Below are positions 1-11,900 of a DNA stretch of 64,000 bases, piece by piece. Under the pieces are notes generated by a model. It searched no databases and was not told the origin of the DNA. It saw only the letters and a list, made by a program, of their open reading frames with translations. The stretch is from Acytostelium subglobosum LB1 (lineage: Eukaryota > Evosea > Eumycetozoa > Acytosteliales > Acytosteliaceae), in NCBI RefSeq assembly GCF_000787575.1, contig NW_012236499.1, positions 62,001 to 126,000 of the forward strand. The letters run 5' to 3'. Every line of letters begins with the position of its first letter. Within the stretch, counting starts at the first letter, position 1. A program made the position numbers and the translations under genes.

Positions 1-742
1 GCTGTTGATATTGATATTGATATTGATGCTGGAGGTGCTGCGGGTGGTACTGCGGACTGATGCGATCGAGTGAGCCGGACCGTGTCGTGGTGGTCGTGGT
101 TGAAGGTGACTTTGAAGCACCCACGCCAGCCGTAGGCGATGTAGGACTTCTCATTGGACTTCTCATGCCGCTACTACTGCTGCCACTGCCGCCACCAATG
201 CCGCTGCCACTACTCCCGCCACTCCTGTCAGTCGGACTCTTTTGCGAAGGCCTGTCAACAACATTCTGCTGTAGTTGAAGGTGTTGCTGTGAGTCTGGTG
301 AGCTTGAGCTCTTGGTATGTCGGAGTGTCTGTCGTGGNGGAGGACAGCCATTGGCGCCAAAGGTTGTGTCGATATACAGTGGCCGCCTGGATGTCCTCCT
401 AGAGTGTAGACTCACTCCTCCACCTTGTTCACCGCTATTGTTCAGTGAATTATCCAATGAATTTGTGCTAGATGAAGATGTAGATGTAGATGTAGACATT
501 GTGGTTGTTGTTGTAGTTGTCGTTGTAGTTGGCGCCACTGGCTGTGTCTTTGGGATAGTCCCATTAGTGAGCTCGTCCAACATTGAAATGATCTCAGCCG
601 ATGGTGTCCTATTCTTATTACTTGTATCAACCTGTTGTTGTTGTTGTTCTAGTTGTTGTTCTAGTTGTTGTTGAGGATGATGAAGTAGGTCCATGACTTT
701 ATGCTGCGGAGGCGGCTGTGAGTCGCTCAGCTCGTGCTGCAT
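1..742 (-). CDS. N-terminal part of a low-complexity protein, cut by the window edge
   Basis: One frame stays open from an ATG at 742 to the left edge without a stop, so this is the 5' part of a gene continuing outside the window. The roughly 247 residues are typical of dictyostelid regulatory proteins: a Gln-rich stretch (residues 25-37), a Thr run (about 75-85), Ser runs, a Gly/Ser segment, and basic-Ser/Thr motifs such as RRTSRRPLYID and SGSLDRISPQ that could be kinase or 14-3-3 sites. No catalytic domain is visible in this part, so function is unknown. The N at 338 falls in a Pro codon. Counting it as a real base keeps the Ser/Pro/Gln-rich frame open, while dropping it leads into a less convincing Ala/Val-rich frame that stops. 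An AT-rich TATAAAG lies just upstream of the ATG, but a 5' leader intron ending nearby is also possible. Confidence 0.7.
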   Translation of the reverse strand, partial: MQHELSDSQPPPQHKVMDLLHHPQQQLEQQLEQQQQQVDTSNKNRTPSAEIISMLDELTNGTIPKTQPVAPTTTTTTTTTTMSTSTSTSSSSTNSLDNSLNNSGEQGGGVSLHSRRTSRRPLYIDTTFGANGCPXPRQTLRHTKSSSSPDSQQHLQLQQNVVDRPSQKSPTDRSGGSSGSGIGGGSGSSSSGMRSPMRSPTSPTAGVGASKSPSTTTTTTRSGSLDRISPQYHPQHLQHQYQYQYQQ

Positions 743-1561
743 CGTCGACTGACTCCAGACAAGCTTCTTTATATGATTGATTGATTGTTGGTGTAGTTAT
801 ACAACTACCTGCGCTGCGCCAGAACAATAAGAGTTCTCAATTTGATTAATTGACACTGACTCTGTGCGTTATTGTTGTTGTAATTGCTGTTATTGATTAT
901 ACACAATACGATTAATAGAATTCTAATTTGATTGAGATAATGTTGATGTTGATGTTGATGTTGGTGTTGATGTTGGTGATGGCCCGTCCCACTATACCAC
1001 CACCATCAATCAATCAATCATCAACATCATCATCATCATATACACTTACCTTGCAGTCTGCAAACAAACCATTAATACTGTTGTTATGGTAACAACTATA
1101 TACTGTAGTTGATGCGCAACCACGAATGAATGACTCCCCTTCCAAGTAGGGCTCGAGATGATGTGTTGGATTGTGTGGAGTGTGTGCGTAAAGAGATGTA
1201 ATTGTGTGTATGTGTGTATTTGTTTGATTGAAAGTCGTGTTGTGATGATACACACACACTCAGACACAAACATCTATCAACACAAGTTATTCATGAATGA
1301 GGGAGAGATGGAACATCTTCAAACACCTCCTCTGGAACATACACAAGATGGAGGAGGCCAGAGCGCAACATCGGGGCGGGTCCTTGGCCCAAAAGACAAG
1401 GTCGTGGTGAACTTTTCACTCGTTCCATCGAGAAATGAGATGTATTGATGGTCGACCATAGAATGGGGTTCGACCGTGAAGTGCAAGTTGTAAAAAATGA
1501 GCTTCGTGGGGGCTGGAATGATCCCTAAACACACTGACTGTCCCAGTGATTTTAAGTATGG
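743..1561. other. Intergenic region with a possible 5' leader exon and intron
   Basis: A strong minus-strand 5' splice site (TGCAAG|GTAAGTG, intron starting at 1049) is followed on the sense strand by an AT-rich tract with CAATCAATC repeats and an AG at 750-749, seven bases before the ATG at 742. This fits a leader intron of about 300 nt for the gene at the left edge, with a 5' exon somewhere in 1050-1260. The exon carries no frame I trust. The rest, 1260-1561, holds the palindrome-like GGAATGATCCC at 1515-1525 and nothing else I can name. Confidence 0.35.
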
Positions 1562-3014
1562 CTAAGGTTGTTGTTGCTGCTGTTGCTGTTGCTGCTGCTG
1601 CGTCATTGTGAGCAGGTCTTCAAGTCCATTTCGTCCCTTGCCCTTGTGTTCATTTGATTTCTTCTCAAAGATGTGTCCAAGTAATTTGATGGCCTCGATC
1701 CTCCTCTTGCGATCATGTTTGCTAACGTCAGAGCTCTTCTTCTTGCTCATGACATTCTCGCATACCTCTCTGACGGCCTTGTCAATGTCCAATCGACCCA
1801 ACTTCCATATAAGCTTCAGGCCCTCCTTTAGCAAACCTTCGGTGGACTCGGGCGCCGCTGTCTCCAGCTCTGGATTCATCTGGTTGACCTGTCCTTGCAG
1901 CTTCACCGCTGACTTTACCAGCGAGTAAACCTCGCCGACCTGATGTCCCTTCTCCTGGATCTCGTGGAAGAAACCAAAGAACGACTGTTGTTTGGCTTCC
2001 TGAATATATACATAGCCTAGAAGTGCTAACAAATCTGGACCACCTGGAGCCTGTGCCATCTCTGTTGCTTGTTCCGTCATCTATTTGTTGGTGATTGATG
2101 ATGAAGTTGTGGTTAGGGGGTTACAAATGATCAATCAATCATTCACTCCAATCATTGACTTACAATTTTCTCAAAGCTTGATTGATTGCCATTGACGTAG
2201 GGCTCGACCATTATGATTAGTTGTTTGGTCAACTGGTCAATGCGTTCCTTGTGCTTCTTCTCCATCTCTTCAGGATTGGGCTGAGGGGCCTCTCCAGCCG
2301 TAGTCGCCTGTGCAAACAAATCGTAGAATGTTAGATCGCCAAAGAAGTTCTGGAATTGGCCACCGCCAAAGACCATTCGGAACAACTGGACTGGATCAAT
2401 CATGTTCTCATTGAACGCGTCGAAACCAAACTGATCGTACTGTTTCCTCTTGTCGGGGTCTGACAGCACCTGGTACGCCTCACTAATCTTCTTGAACATC
2501 TCCTCTGCATATGCATCGTTCCTGTTCTTGTCCGGATGATACTCTGTCGCCAGTTTATAATAAGCCTTCCTAATCTCTGCCTGTGTAGCAGTCTTGCTCA
2601 CCTTTAACACCTCATAGTAGTCGACCTTTTCTTCGCTCCTTGCCACGACCGGCTTGGTCAATGCTTGATTATTATGAGGTGTAGGCATTGTCTTTCTCAT
2701 CTACATTGGTCATTGGTCGAGTGTCGAGTCAATCAAGTTAGCTCTGAACGTTGTCGAAGCCATTGAAAGAAAGAAAGACCTACAGTCTGTGCTCGCTCAA
2801 GGAAGTCTGGTCGTTCGAAACATGAAGCAGTGCTGCCTCCAGAGTCGATTATAAGATGTTTCAATTGCTGAGTAGACATTGTATTGATATCATCTTCACT
2901 CATCTGAGTGATATGTGGCAGAGGTGGCTGTGGACGATGTGCAGTCGTCGTCGTTTCCGACATTGATGTTGAAGTACCATCCATTGTTGTTGATGATGTT
3001 GAGAAAGTCATCAA
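1562..3014 (-). CDS. DnaJ (Hsp40) protein with C-terminal DnaJ-X domain
   Basis: Three exons, 3014..2784, 2700..2164 and 2080..1562, with two phase-0 introns of 83 nt each, give 428 residues. Residues about 47-77 form a SAP-like helix pair ([20 protein letters not shown]). A J domain follows at about 104-168, starting VDYYEVLKV and carrying the HPD tripeptide (YHPDKNR) needed to stimulate Hsp70 ATPase. Exons 2-3 carry the DnaJ-X region, including [20 protein letters not shown], and the protein ends in an 11-residue Gln run followed by Pro. There is no Gly/Phe region or zinc finger, so it is a type C/III J-protein. DnaJ-X proteins are co-chaperones, in yeast and plants often tied to peroxisome or ER membranes. 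No signal peptide or membrane helix is visible here, so a cytosolic location is inferred. Confidence 0.92.
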
Positions 3015-3870
3015 ACCTAACTATATATTTATTTATTTATTTATGTTATCTGTTTAGATTGATATATTATTATTGTTATGATTATTAGAGTACATGTCAA
3101 TGTCATACACACATTGTTGTGAATGAATATGAATGTGAACAAACACAACTATGTAATAAAGTGTTGTCACCCACAACTCTTGTGTCTTCTCATGAAGTGT
3201 TGATGTGGATTCTCCTAAATTCATTCTTCATTACAACATCATTCAATCATACATGTAATAACTACTATTAAACATATAACGACAAGGTATAACAACAAAC
3301 AAAGTTATTGTAATTGTAATGTATTGAAGTAGAAGGTAATACCTTTCCTACACAATACCATACTAAAAGGTCAGACCCTTCCTTGACGCTAACTCCAAAG
3401 ATAGACTCTTTGTCGAACCATGTAGGTGTACATGCTGGTCAAAGGACCTCTGAAACTTTGGTCCCTGGACGAGCCATGTCCATCACCACATCATCACTCC
3501 CAAGAAACGTAAATTTTAAATGCCCATGCAAAGATCTGATGGGAGAATATCTTAAATATCCGAATGCGTAGGCTGAATTAGATTATTGCCATCGAGTAGA
3601 CACTATAACTCTGCTCGCTAAACAGGCTGATAATCATTAGATACTGTCCTCTAGATGAGGTGGTAGAAGAGTATCGTGATAGAGTGACCCATCCATCTTG
3701 ATCAACAGAGCCACAACAAAGTGTTTGTTTCCGATGGATGGTTTGAGGAGATGGTTGATGATTGAATGAATGAATGAATGATGTGGACCCTTCGTCATCA
3801 TCAATGTCATTCATGTTGGCAACTACATAGTCTTGTCATATTACACCTACATACCTCTACAACTTACATC
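3015..3870. other. Intergenic region between the DnaJ gene and ComC-like copy 1
   Basis: AT-rich divergent promoter region. No open frame has convincing codon use. A GAATGAATGAATGAATG run lies at about 3764-3781. An in-frame ATG at 3778 precedes the preferred start of the next gene, but the residues between are not signal-peptide-like. Confidence 0.5.
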
Positions 3871-6800
3871 ATGACATTACAACATCAACAACAACAATAT
3901 CATGTCATCCTCATGCTGGTGTTGCTATTGTTGTCAATCATGGACACATCAAAGGCACAACCAAAGCTGGATAGCTTAACAAAGGCGTATACAGCAACAG
4001 GTGATTGTACCATTACTATCAAACTTCAATATTTCCAGAACTCTACCATTGTAGCCATTAAAGTCGATGGATCGTCAACTAACGAATCAATGGCCAACAC
4101 TCTCTTTAATGGATACCAATACGTTAAGTTCCTTCATACTTTCCCTCAAGGACCTGCACAACTACTCTCTGGCATTGCCTATGATGATATGGGCTCCCAA
4201 TCACCATGGCAAGTCAATGTATTATGTGATGGTAAGTTGTCAACTTGGTGTACCATGCCCATCAATCACATCACATAACTTCACATAGCTAACACATCCA
4301 CCATCACCACCTCCTCCGCCACCAACAACAGTCCTTCCTCCTCTCACAATGAGCGGATACACTGGAGGATTCATCAACACAATGGCCACACCTATGAAGG
4401 GTCAGCCCCCAATGAGGATCAATGTCTATCAGTCATATGTTGTGGTCAATGGCTCTATTGACGGCGCCGATATGACATATACTTGTACCGCCAACTGCTA
4501 TGTATGCTACCCCATCCTCAACAAGCAACTGGGCCCTCAATCATGGCTGGTCCAAGTGATGATCTACCCAACACCCAAGTGTATGGATAGCACTGTCCCC
4601 AACTACGCATCGCCATTTACAATTGTTATGAACGTTGCCAATAGGAATGCTTCGCTCACATTCCCTGCTCTTGTGAATACCACCACCTCCGTGACTCAAC
4701 AGTTTGTAGAGTATAACTACGACATTGGCACTGGAATCGTTCCAACGAGATACGATCCAAACTATTACGCGATGGCCACTTCACAGCCAGGTGCCGGCAC
4801 ATACTTTGTCAGTACCAACATGACCCTCAACCCCAACGTAGCCCAGGCCTTCAATATCCTCTTTGAGTACAAGTCTATCAAGCCGGTATTGAACATGCCA
4901 AATGGAGACATACGTACCCTGATTCTGTCCAAGGTCAGCAGCGCAGAGTTGCTAGTCTACGAAGCTGTGGACATGCCCCTGAGCATCAAGAATTACACCA
5001 AGACGACTGGTGCACCTGCACCACCCACACCAAACATCAGTGACATCTTGGAGGGTGTGTCGTCGACGAGCTTCAAGACAAGGTTCACGCTGCCAAGCTA
5101 TCGCCAGTGCACCTATGGCTACTCACCATCTGTGGAGGGCTGGACTTCAGCCATTCAATATCCATTTGGAGTGATTGCCGTTCAAGACAATGGCGCCACA
5201 GACATGGCGTTTAGTTTCTTTGCTTCCAAATACTCTGGATCCAATGCCTACGCCATCGACTGCTACTTTGGCAGGGTCAATATCCCAATGCCAGGTCCAT
5301 TCGTTAATGGTAAGTAACTCCACTAATACGCCAAAGATTCAATCATTCACTCTCTCAACAAATCAATCAATCAATCAATCAAGATACTCGCCCTCCAGTT
5401 GTAAAGACATGGAACTTGACACAAGTCTCTGCACACTTATACGTTGTTCGCGTTAACATTGTTGATGATCTTAGTGGCTTTGGAAGGATGATGCTATACT
5501 TTGAGACTGGAGACATGATCGACATCACAATTGAAGACTTGATTGAAGGCGACAGTCTGGATGGCACATATGAGAAGGCATTCATGATCTACAATATAAC
5601 CAATCTTGTCAATCCCAAGTACTCATACATCCTGTCCGACCGTGTTGGTAACTCACCGATTGCCGACAACGCACCATTAGGCTTCATGACCAGTAGCTGT
5701 AAGTCATCATTCATCCATCAGTCCACTGGTTCACTCAATCACTCATACTTACACTTGGCATGCTGGCGAATAATATATAGTTAGGATTGGCGCCGATGAC
5801 TTGACAGTGTTCTACTTTGATAAGTATGAGATGGACGTCAGCTCTGCACCAATGAACAACACACTATACCTGGCCTCGCCCAGGGCTAAACCAAATTGGA
5901 AACCAATCATATTCTTTGGATCGATTGACGATAACCCTAACTACATGGCCACTGGCTACTACGACGCGAAGCTCAAACTCTTTGTAATACCATTCACAGT
6001 GCCAGCGCGCACGATGACCACCAAGATGAAGTTCTTTATCAACTTCCAACTGTCTGACTTTACAACTGCCATGCGATGGTTCCAACAAGACTCTGCCTCA
6101 ACCAACTTGGTGATTGACAGTGCACCCATCCAAGCACTCTTCCCCAGCACCTCCATTGTCAACATCATATCACAGTGTAAGTATATATTGTGGCGCTCCA
6201 TGGACGACTACTAATTGACTCATTAACCAATCAATCAATCAATCAATCAATCAGACGGCGATGAATTGCCACCACAATTAGCCGGTATTGATGCTCATCC
6301 TAGCCTAACTGTGACATTGGATGCTAACTCTCAAGCGACCATTGGTTGGAACATTTCGATAAGGGACGAAGGCAATGGGTTTGCTCGTGGAGTGTTCAAC
6401 GTTATTAGTACTGTAGATGGTACTCCACGTCGCTTCGAGTTTACCCCTGCCAACAGGACGAGTGGCGATGACCAGTATGGCAATTACGAGATACGATTCC
6501 AAGTGGACTCCAAGGGTCGCAATCAGACCTACACCTTCTTGGACATTGAATTGTTTGACAAGTCCATGAATCGGGCCCTCTACGAGTCTGCAGTCGAGAC
6601 ATTCAAGACCCTTTCACCAATAGCATACATCATCAGTGACTATGTCCATGAGTTCAACATCAATGTCACAACATGTAAGTGCCTATCCGCGCCTAATCAT
6701 TCAATCATTCAAAGACTCACTCGCTCACTCAATCAATCATGCTAGACCAAGTACCATCGGACAGTTGGCCGAGACTGGAGAGTCTTCAGTTCACTCGACA

Positions 6801-8490
6801 ATACGTGGACGTTGGAACACAATACAGAGATGTTGAAGTCTTCTTCACAGTGAGGGCATATGATTACAGCTTGAGACACATGCCCTGTGTATACCTGACT
6901 GGCCTCGTTTTTGAGATCTACAAGATGGAGGCGCGACTGGTCAATGTCTCGGCGGACAATGTCTATACATTCACAGCCACTGGCTACCTGCCCTACGCGT
7001 TTGCAACTTCCACTGGTAATGGCGCACAAGTAATCCCATCACCCATGACGGCAATGGTGTCTCTGTATGGTCTGATGGACACGAACCAGCACATGGTTGG
7101 ATACAGCAACGACCAACTACCAGGTGCCAATGTACAAAAGACACTGCTGATCACTTACACTCACAACAATCCAGTGTTGGATCGATACATTGTCGATACA
7201 GATGGCATTGTCACGGTGTTTGGCAAAAACTTTGCACCCAACTGCTCGCTTGTCGCCTTCGCTGGCGACCAGCCCGACTTCCACTTTCCACCAAACACCT
7301 CAATATTCACAAGAATCGATGGCGTCTATGTGATCGCCACCTTCTCATTCAACCTCACCGAGCCCACATCCTTGTACATTCAGATGCGAAACAATGATAC
7401 ACTCATATCCAACAACCTTCTGTTCAACTATGTGCCACAGGGAGGCAATGTTACCCCACCCGTTGACCCACCTGGACCAACAATCAACTGCACTGGCACT
7501 GGCAACCCTCCCTGCTCAGGCAATGGCGTGTGCTCGCCGACCTTTGGCTGCCAGTGCAATGGCACATGGTATGGAGATGATTGCTCGTCACATGCTGTGC
7601 CAACAACACCCGTGATCAATCCCGACAGTCCGACGACTGTGTACACATTCAACATCAGTGGCCTGACGATCGTGGGCGAGATCGAGGTCATCAGAGTGCG
7701 CGTGCTCGATCAACTTGGCGCAGAGTTGGTGGCATATCCGCTCAATCAATGGAATGTCTCGACGATCACCAATCAATCATTTGACTATGTTTCCGCGTTT
7801 GGACAGAATTCTGGTGCGAGGATCAAGGTGAATGTGCGATGGTTCACTGAGGACGAGGACATTAAGTTCGCTGGCGACATACTCCCAATGAAGAAGAACA
7901 CGATCAAGTACACCATCACACTGTCCAACTACACATTCCCAAGCCAGTTGGATTCGATGCAAGTTGTGATGCGTGCCACCATCAACACCACCGATGCAAA
8001 CTCTTGCTCAGTTCAGCAATATGGCTTTGCCAATCAGAGCGATGGCGACTTGTATTGGATGCGTGTCAAGGTGCAGAGCTACAGTGTATATGGCCACTTC
8101 ATCCAGAAGGCATTGGTTGATGGCAGGCCATCAAGGATAACCAACGTGCTACTTGATGAGACTACCCAGATTGTGAACAACAACACTCAATCATCACAAA
8201 CATTGATCGGCATTAATGTACATGCCTTTGAGAAACAGGCATTGATGGATCCTGACTTCCAACTATTGCTGGACATTGATGATGCTAAGGACGTTGATGG
8301 AGCGATATGCAAGCGTGGATCAAGTGGAACCAAACTATCTGGATTGGCCATCGCTGGAATCGTTGTCCTCTGTGTTGCTTTTGTAGCCGCCATTGTTGTT
8401 GCCATCGTCTTTAGAATGAGGGCCAATCGACGACAAAAGAAGGAGTTGGGCAGGATCAATGTGAGGTTAGCTCAGATGAATCAGAAATAA
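3871..8490 (+). CDS. ComC-like EGF/TIG transmembrane protein, array copy 1
   Basis: Six exons, 3871..4231, 4332..5309, 5384..5698, 5781..6176, 6255..6674 and 6746..8490, all joined at phase 1, give 1404 residues. The start is the ATG that puts a hydrophobic signal core (VILMLVLLLLSIM) at the N-terminus, ending near SKAQ. The middle exons encode repeated beta-rich extracellular segments with many N-glycosylation sites. A TIG-like stretch (GIVTVFGKNFAPNCS, about 963-1055) precedes one EGF module (NPPCSGNGVCSPTFGCQC, about 1070-1105). The conserved C-terminal domain (about 1110-1345), a membrane helix (IAGIVVLCVAFVAAIVVAI) and a basic tail follow. The closest family I know is D. discoideum ComC and its EGF-like relatives. 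A role in cell-cell communication is inferred. This copy has no intron between the EGF and C-terminal domains, and its exon 2 equals exons 2+3 of copies 4-6. AATAAA overlaps the stop. Confidence 0.85.
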
Positions 8491-8961
8491 AGTTGTATTT
8501 ATTGATTGATTTGGGATCATTCTAGTCTAGTGGACATGTTTGAATAGGGTCTGAAGTACGGAAATGACCAAAAAAGGAAAGGGTTAGATCACATAAAAAA
8601 AAGATCGTTTTTTGGTCAAGTTAGAATCCCATGGGATACATAAAAATCATGATTATTGTGCTCAGAATCTACACCTATATTTAAACTGTTAAAGATGGAT
8701 GAATAGTAGTAGATCTGGACGACTTCTGATGACTTGACCGATGACCCGGGTGTGAAGGGTGGGTCCTCTGCCACCTCCATCCCATCGTCCCCATCCCACA
8801 TACAATCATCCCCTCTCCCAACAACTACGCTTTCAACGCAAACCACATCATCATCAACATCCCTCCTATCATCATGGACACTGTCAACTCCAACATCAAC
8901 ATCGACATCAACATCAACAACAACAACAACTACAAGTACAAGTACAAATACAAATACAAAT
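8491..8961. other. Spacer between array copies 1 and 2
   Basis: About 470 bp holding the 3' end of copy 1 and the promoter of copy 2. TGACCAAA at 8565-8572 resembles an element upstream of copy 4. The stretch 8880-8960 is a CAACAT/ACAAGT-type simple repeat giving an open Thr/Ser-rich frame upstream of the true start. That frame has no ATG, so I treat it as leader. Confidence 0.5.
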
Positions 8962-11900
8962 ATGGCATCAATCAAAGTGATAATGATGATGTTGGTGATG
9001 ATTATGGCGATGACATCACTCATTGGACGAACACATGGCCAAGTGATCGATGTTAGATTTGTGTTGGAATATTATAACGCTATACAATGTAATGTTCAAG
9101 CGTACCTGGTCGTCAATCATACATTGCCCATCACTGGAATACAGGTGGTTGGCCAGGCCAACCCCACTATCAACAATATCAGGATGTTCAATGGTCAACA
9201 GTATGTCATGTTTGGCCAACGAGTGGCCACGCAGGCTGCGCCCTACCACTATGACGCTAGTGTCGTTGATAGCAACAATGATACCCTGCCCTGGAACGTC
9301 ACGTTCTCATGTGCCACCCTCCCCACGCTGTCCCTCAGCATGCACTCTGGACCCTTTGTCCGGAATAGGGTGTTCCCAGCCACGCTCAGGGTAACCCCGC
9401 CTACCACTGACAACTTCCAAGCGACTGTGCTGGTCAACGATCCATTCAACGAGATGTTTGGAGAGTACACGTGTGCATCACAGCTGTTCGTGTGCCAGTT
9501 ATCATCCTACCGAAAGGGCCCTGCTGGTGCCGCCACTTCCAGCCTCCTTCTGGTGCTTCTCTACCCCAAGGCCACAGACGTGGGCGACTACACCCAGCCC
9601 ATCAATCTCACCGTCACCAACACCTTCCGTACGGCCAACATTATCTTCCCGCCGCTGACCAACAACACAGCTACAGTGACAGACAGTGCCAATATATTTC
9701 TGAATCAATATGAGACTGGAGTAGTCCTAAAGAGACCCAATCCCAACTTTGGAGCCATCATCACATCAAAGAATGACAATGGACTGTACTTTGTAAATAC
9801 CAACGTATCTGCCAGCCAGCAGTTCCTGTCATACTTCAAAGCGTTCAAGCCTATTCAGAGCTATATCGATGGTCGCGTCGACAACCTCATGCTGGCAACC
9901 ATACAATTCAACCAAATCCAGATATTTGAGGCCTTTACCTCTCCTTCTCCATTCATCCCTTACATCAAGCCACCATGTAAGTGTCACTTTATCATCAATC
10001 ACACATCTCAGCTCAATTAACCACTCATTCAATCAATAATGGAGCGATTCCAATCACCCGCTCACTCGCTCAATCACACTTGATCAATCAATCAACCAAC
10101 ATGGAATCATTCCAATCACCCATTTACATTTGTACCATTCCATAACATCAATTACTAACTCAATCAATCAATCAATCAATCTAGATAAACCTCTTTACAC
10201 CCAATCCAAACCACTACAAGTAACGAATTGGACTGAAGGTACACAGTTTGGATCCAGCTTCCTCTTGCCAAACTATCGGTCATGTTATTTTGGATACCTA
10301 ATGCTATTAGTGGGTCAGGACGACTCATTATACTATCCATTTGGCGTAACCAATGTTGCTAATGGTGGCAACACCACCATCTCCTTCACCTACTACAACT
10401 CTGCCTATACCCTTCCAAACTCAAGGACTCTCCTTGACTGCTACTATTCCTCTGTTGGTGTTTATTGGCCAACACCATTCAATCTAAGTATGTTAGTGAC
10501 ACTCATACTCATTCATTCAATCGATTACTAACTCGATCAATCAATCAATCAAACAACTACAGCTGATAATACACCACCTGTTGCAGAATTATTCGAGATA
10601 TTGCCACTTGGTGGTACAAGGTTCTTGTTGAGGGGGACGTTTAGTGATGCTGAATCTGGAGTGGCGAGGATAGCGATGTACTTCTCATCTGGTACGTTGT
10701 ACTACGTTGATATCACTGACTTGTATGATGGCAATCAGAAGTATGGCAAATATGAGAAGCTACTCGAACTCAACTATAAGCCTGGCGATACTGTCAAATA
10801 CGATGTGATGATGATGAATGGCGCCTCCAACGTATCACCCTCCAACGTTGGATACAACTCATTCCTCCAAACACCACAAGGTTTCTCCACTGGCAACTGT
10901 AAGTGACACGTGGCCATCACTCAATCACTCGCTCAATCACTCACTCATTCAATCAAACATGGTATTTTAGATGTCGTTGGCGCTGAAGACTTTACAGTTT
11001 TCTACTTTGACAAGTATGAGATGAATGTGACCACGACATCCATGAACAACAAGTTGTACTTTGGTTGTCCAAAGATATTGCCAAGCTGGAATATAACACT
11101 ATTCTATGGATCAGAAAGAGAGAATCCAAACTACATAGCCTACGGTACTTACGATGTCGACCTCGGTCTGTTCGTCGTTCCATTCACTGTTCCAGCTCGT
11201 ACAATTACACGACAGATGCAGTACTACATCCGTGCTATGCTGCCCCCTGGCGACACATTCTCCGTCTTCAAGACAAAGGACATCACTGGCTTTGTTGGTA
11301 CCCTATCCATCGACGGCACACTCCTCCAGAAACAGTTCCCAACAACATCAATCGTCAACATCAAGTCACAACGTAAGTCATTCATTCTTGGAATGATTCC
11401 ACCCCGATCAATCACTCACTCACTCATCTCCATCACATATTCAAACACACTATAGTTGGTGATGAGATGCCACCCATGATCACTGATTGCACTGCCATGC
11501 CTGGTAAGACAGTGGACTTGACAACTGGAGGAAATCAATCAATTGGCTGGAAGTTCTTTATACAGGATAGTGGCAATGGATTCTTAAGAGGTGTGATAAG
11601 AGTGATCAGCGAGATTGATGGTGAGCCGCGCAGATTCGAGTTCACACCGGCCAACAGGACAGGTGGCGATCAATATGCTGGCTACTACCAGATCATGTTT
11701 GGCGTTGACTCCAACTTCCGTAGTCAGACCTTCACATTCCTGGATATTGAACTATTCGACAACTCTATGAATCGTGGCTTCTACTCATCTTTTGATGTCG
11801 ACACCAGAGTTATATCTCCCTTAACCTTCAGCTTGACAGCAACCAGAGTACAAGAATTCAATATCAAGTTGCTAACAGGTATGTTTGGCCGCACCTTTGC

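Noticed and set aside
1014-1273. Two overlapping minus frames of 75-81 codons
   Set aside because: Composition is repeat-like and frames conflict; the good donor at 1049 suits a leader exon better than a coding one.
1460-1490. GGGGTTCGACCGTGAAG resembling a tRNA B box
   Set aside because: No acceptor, D or anticodon arm can be drawn around it.
8616-9023. 135-codon minus frame rich in Val/Asp
   Set aside because: Antisense of a CAACAT-type simple repeat in the leader of array copy 2.
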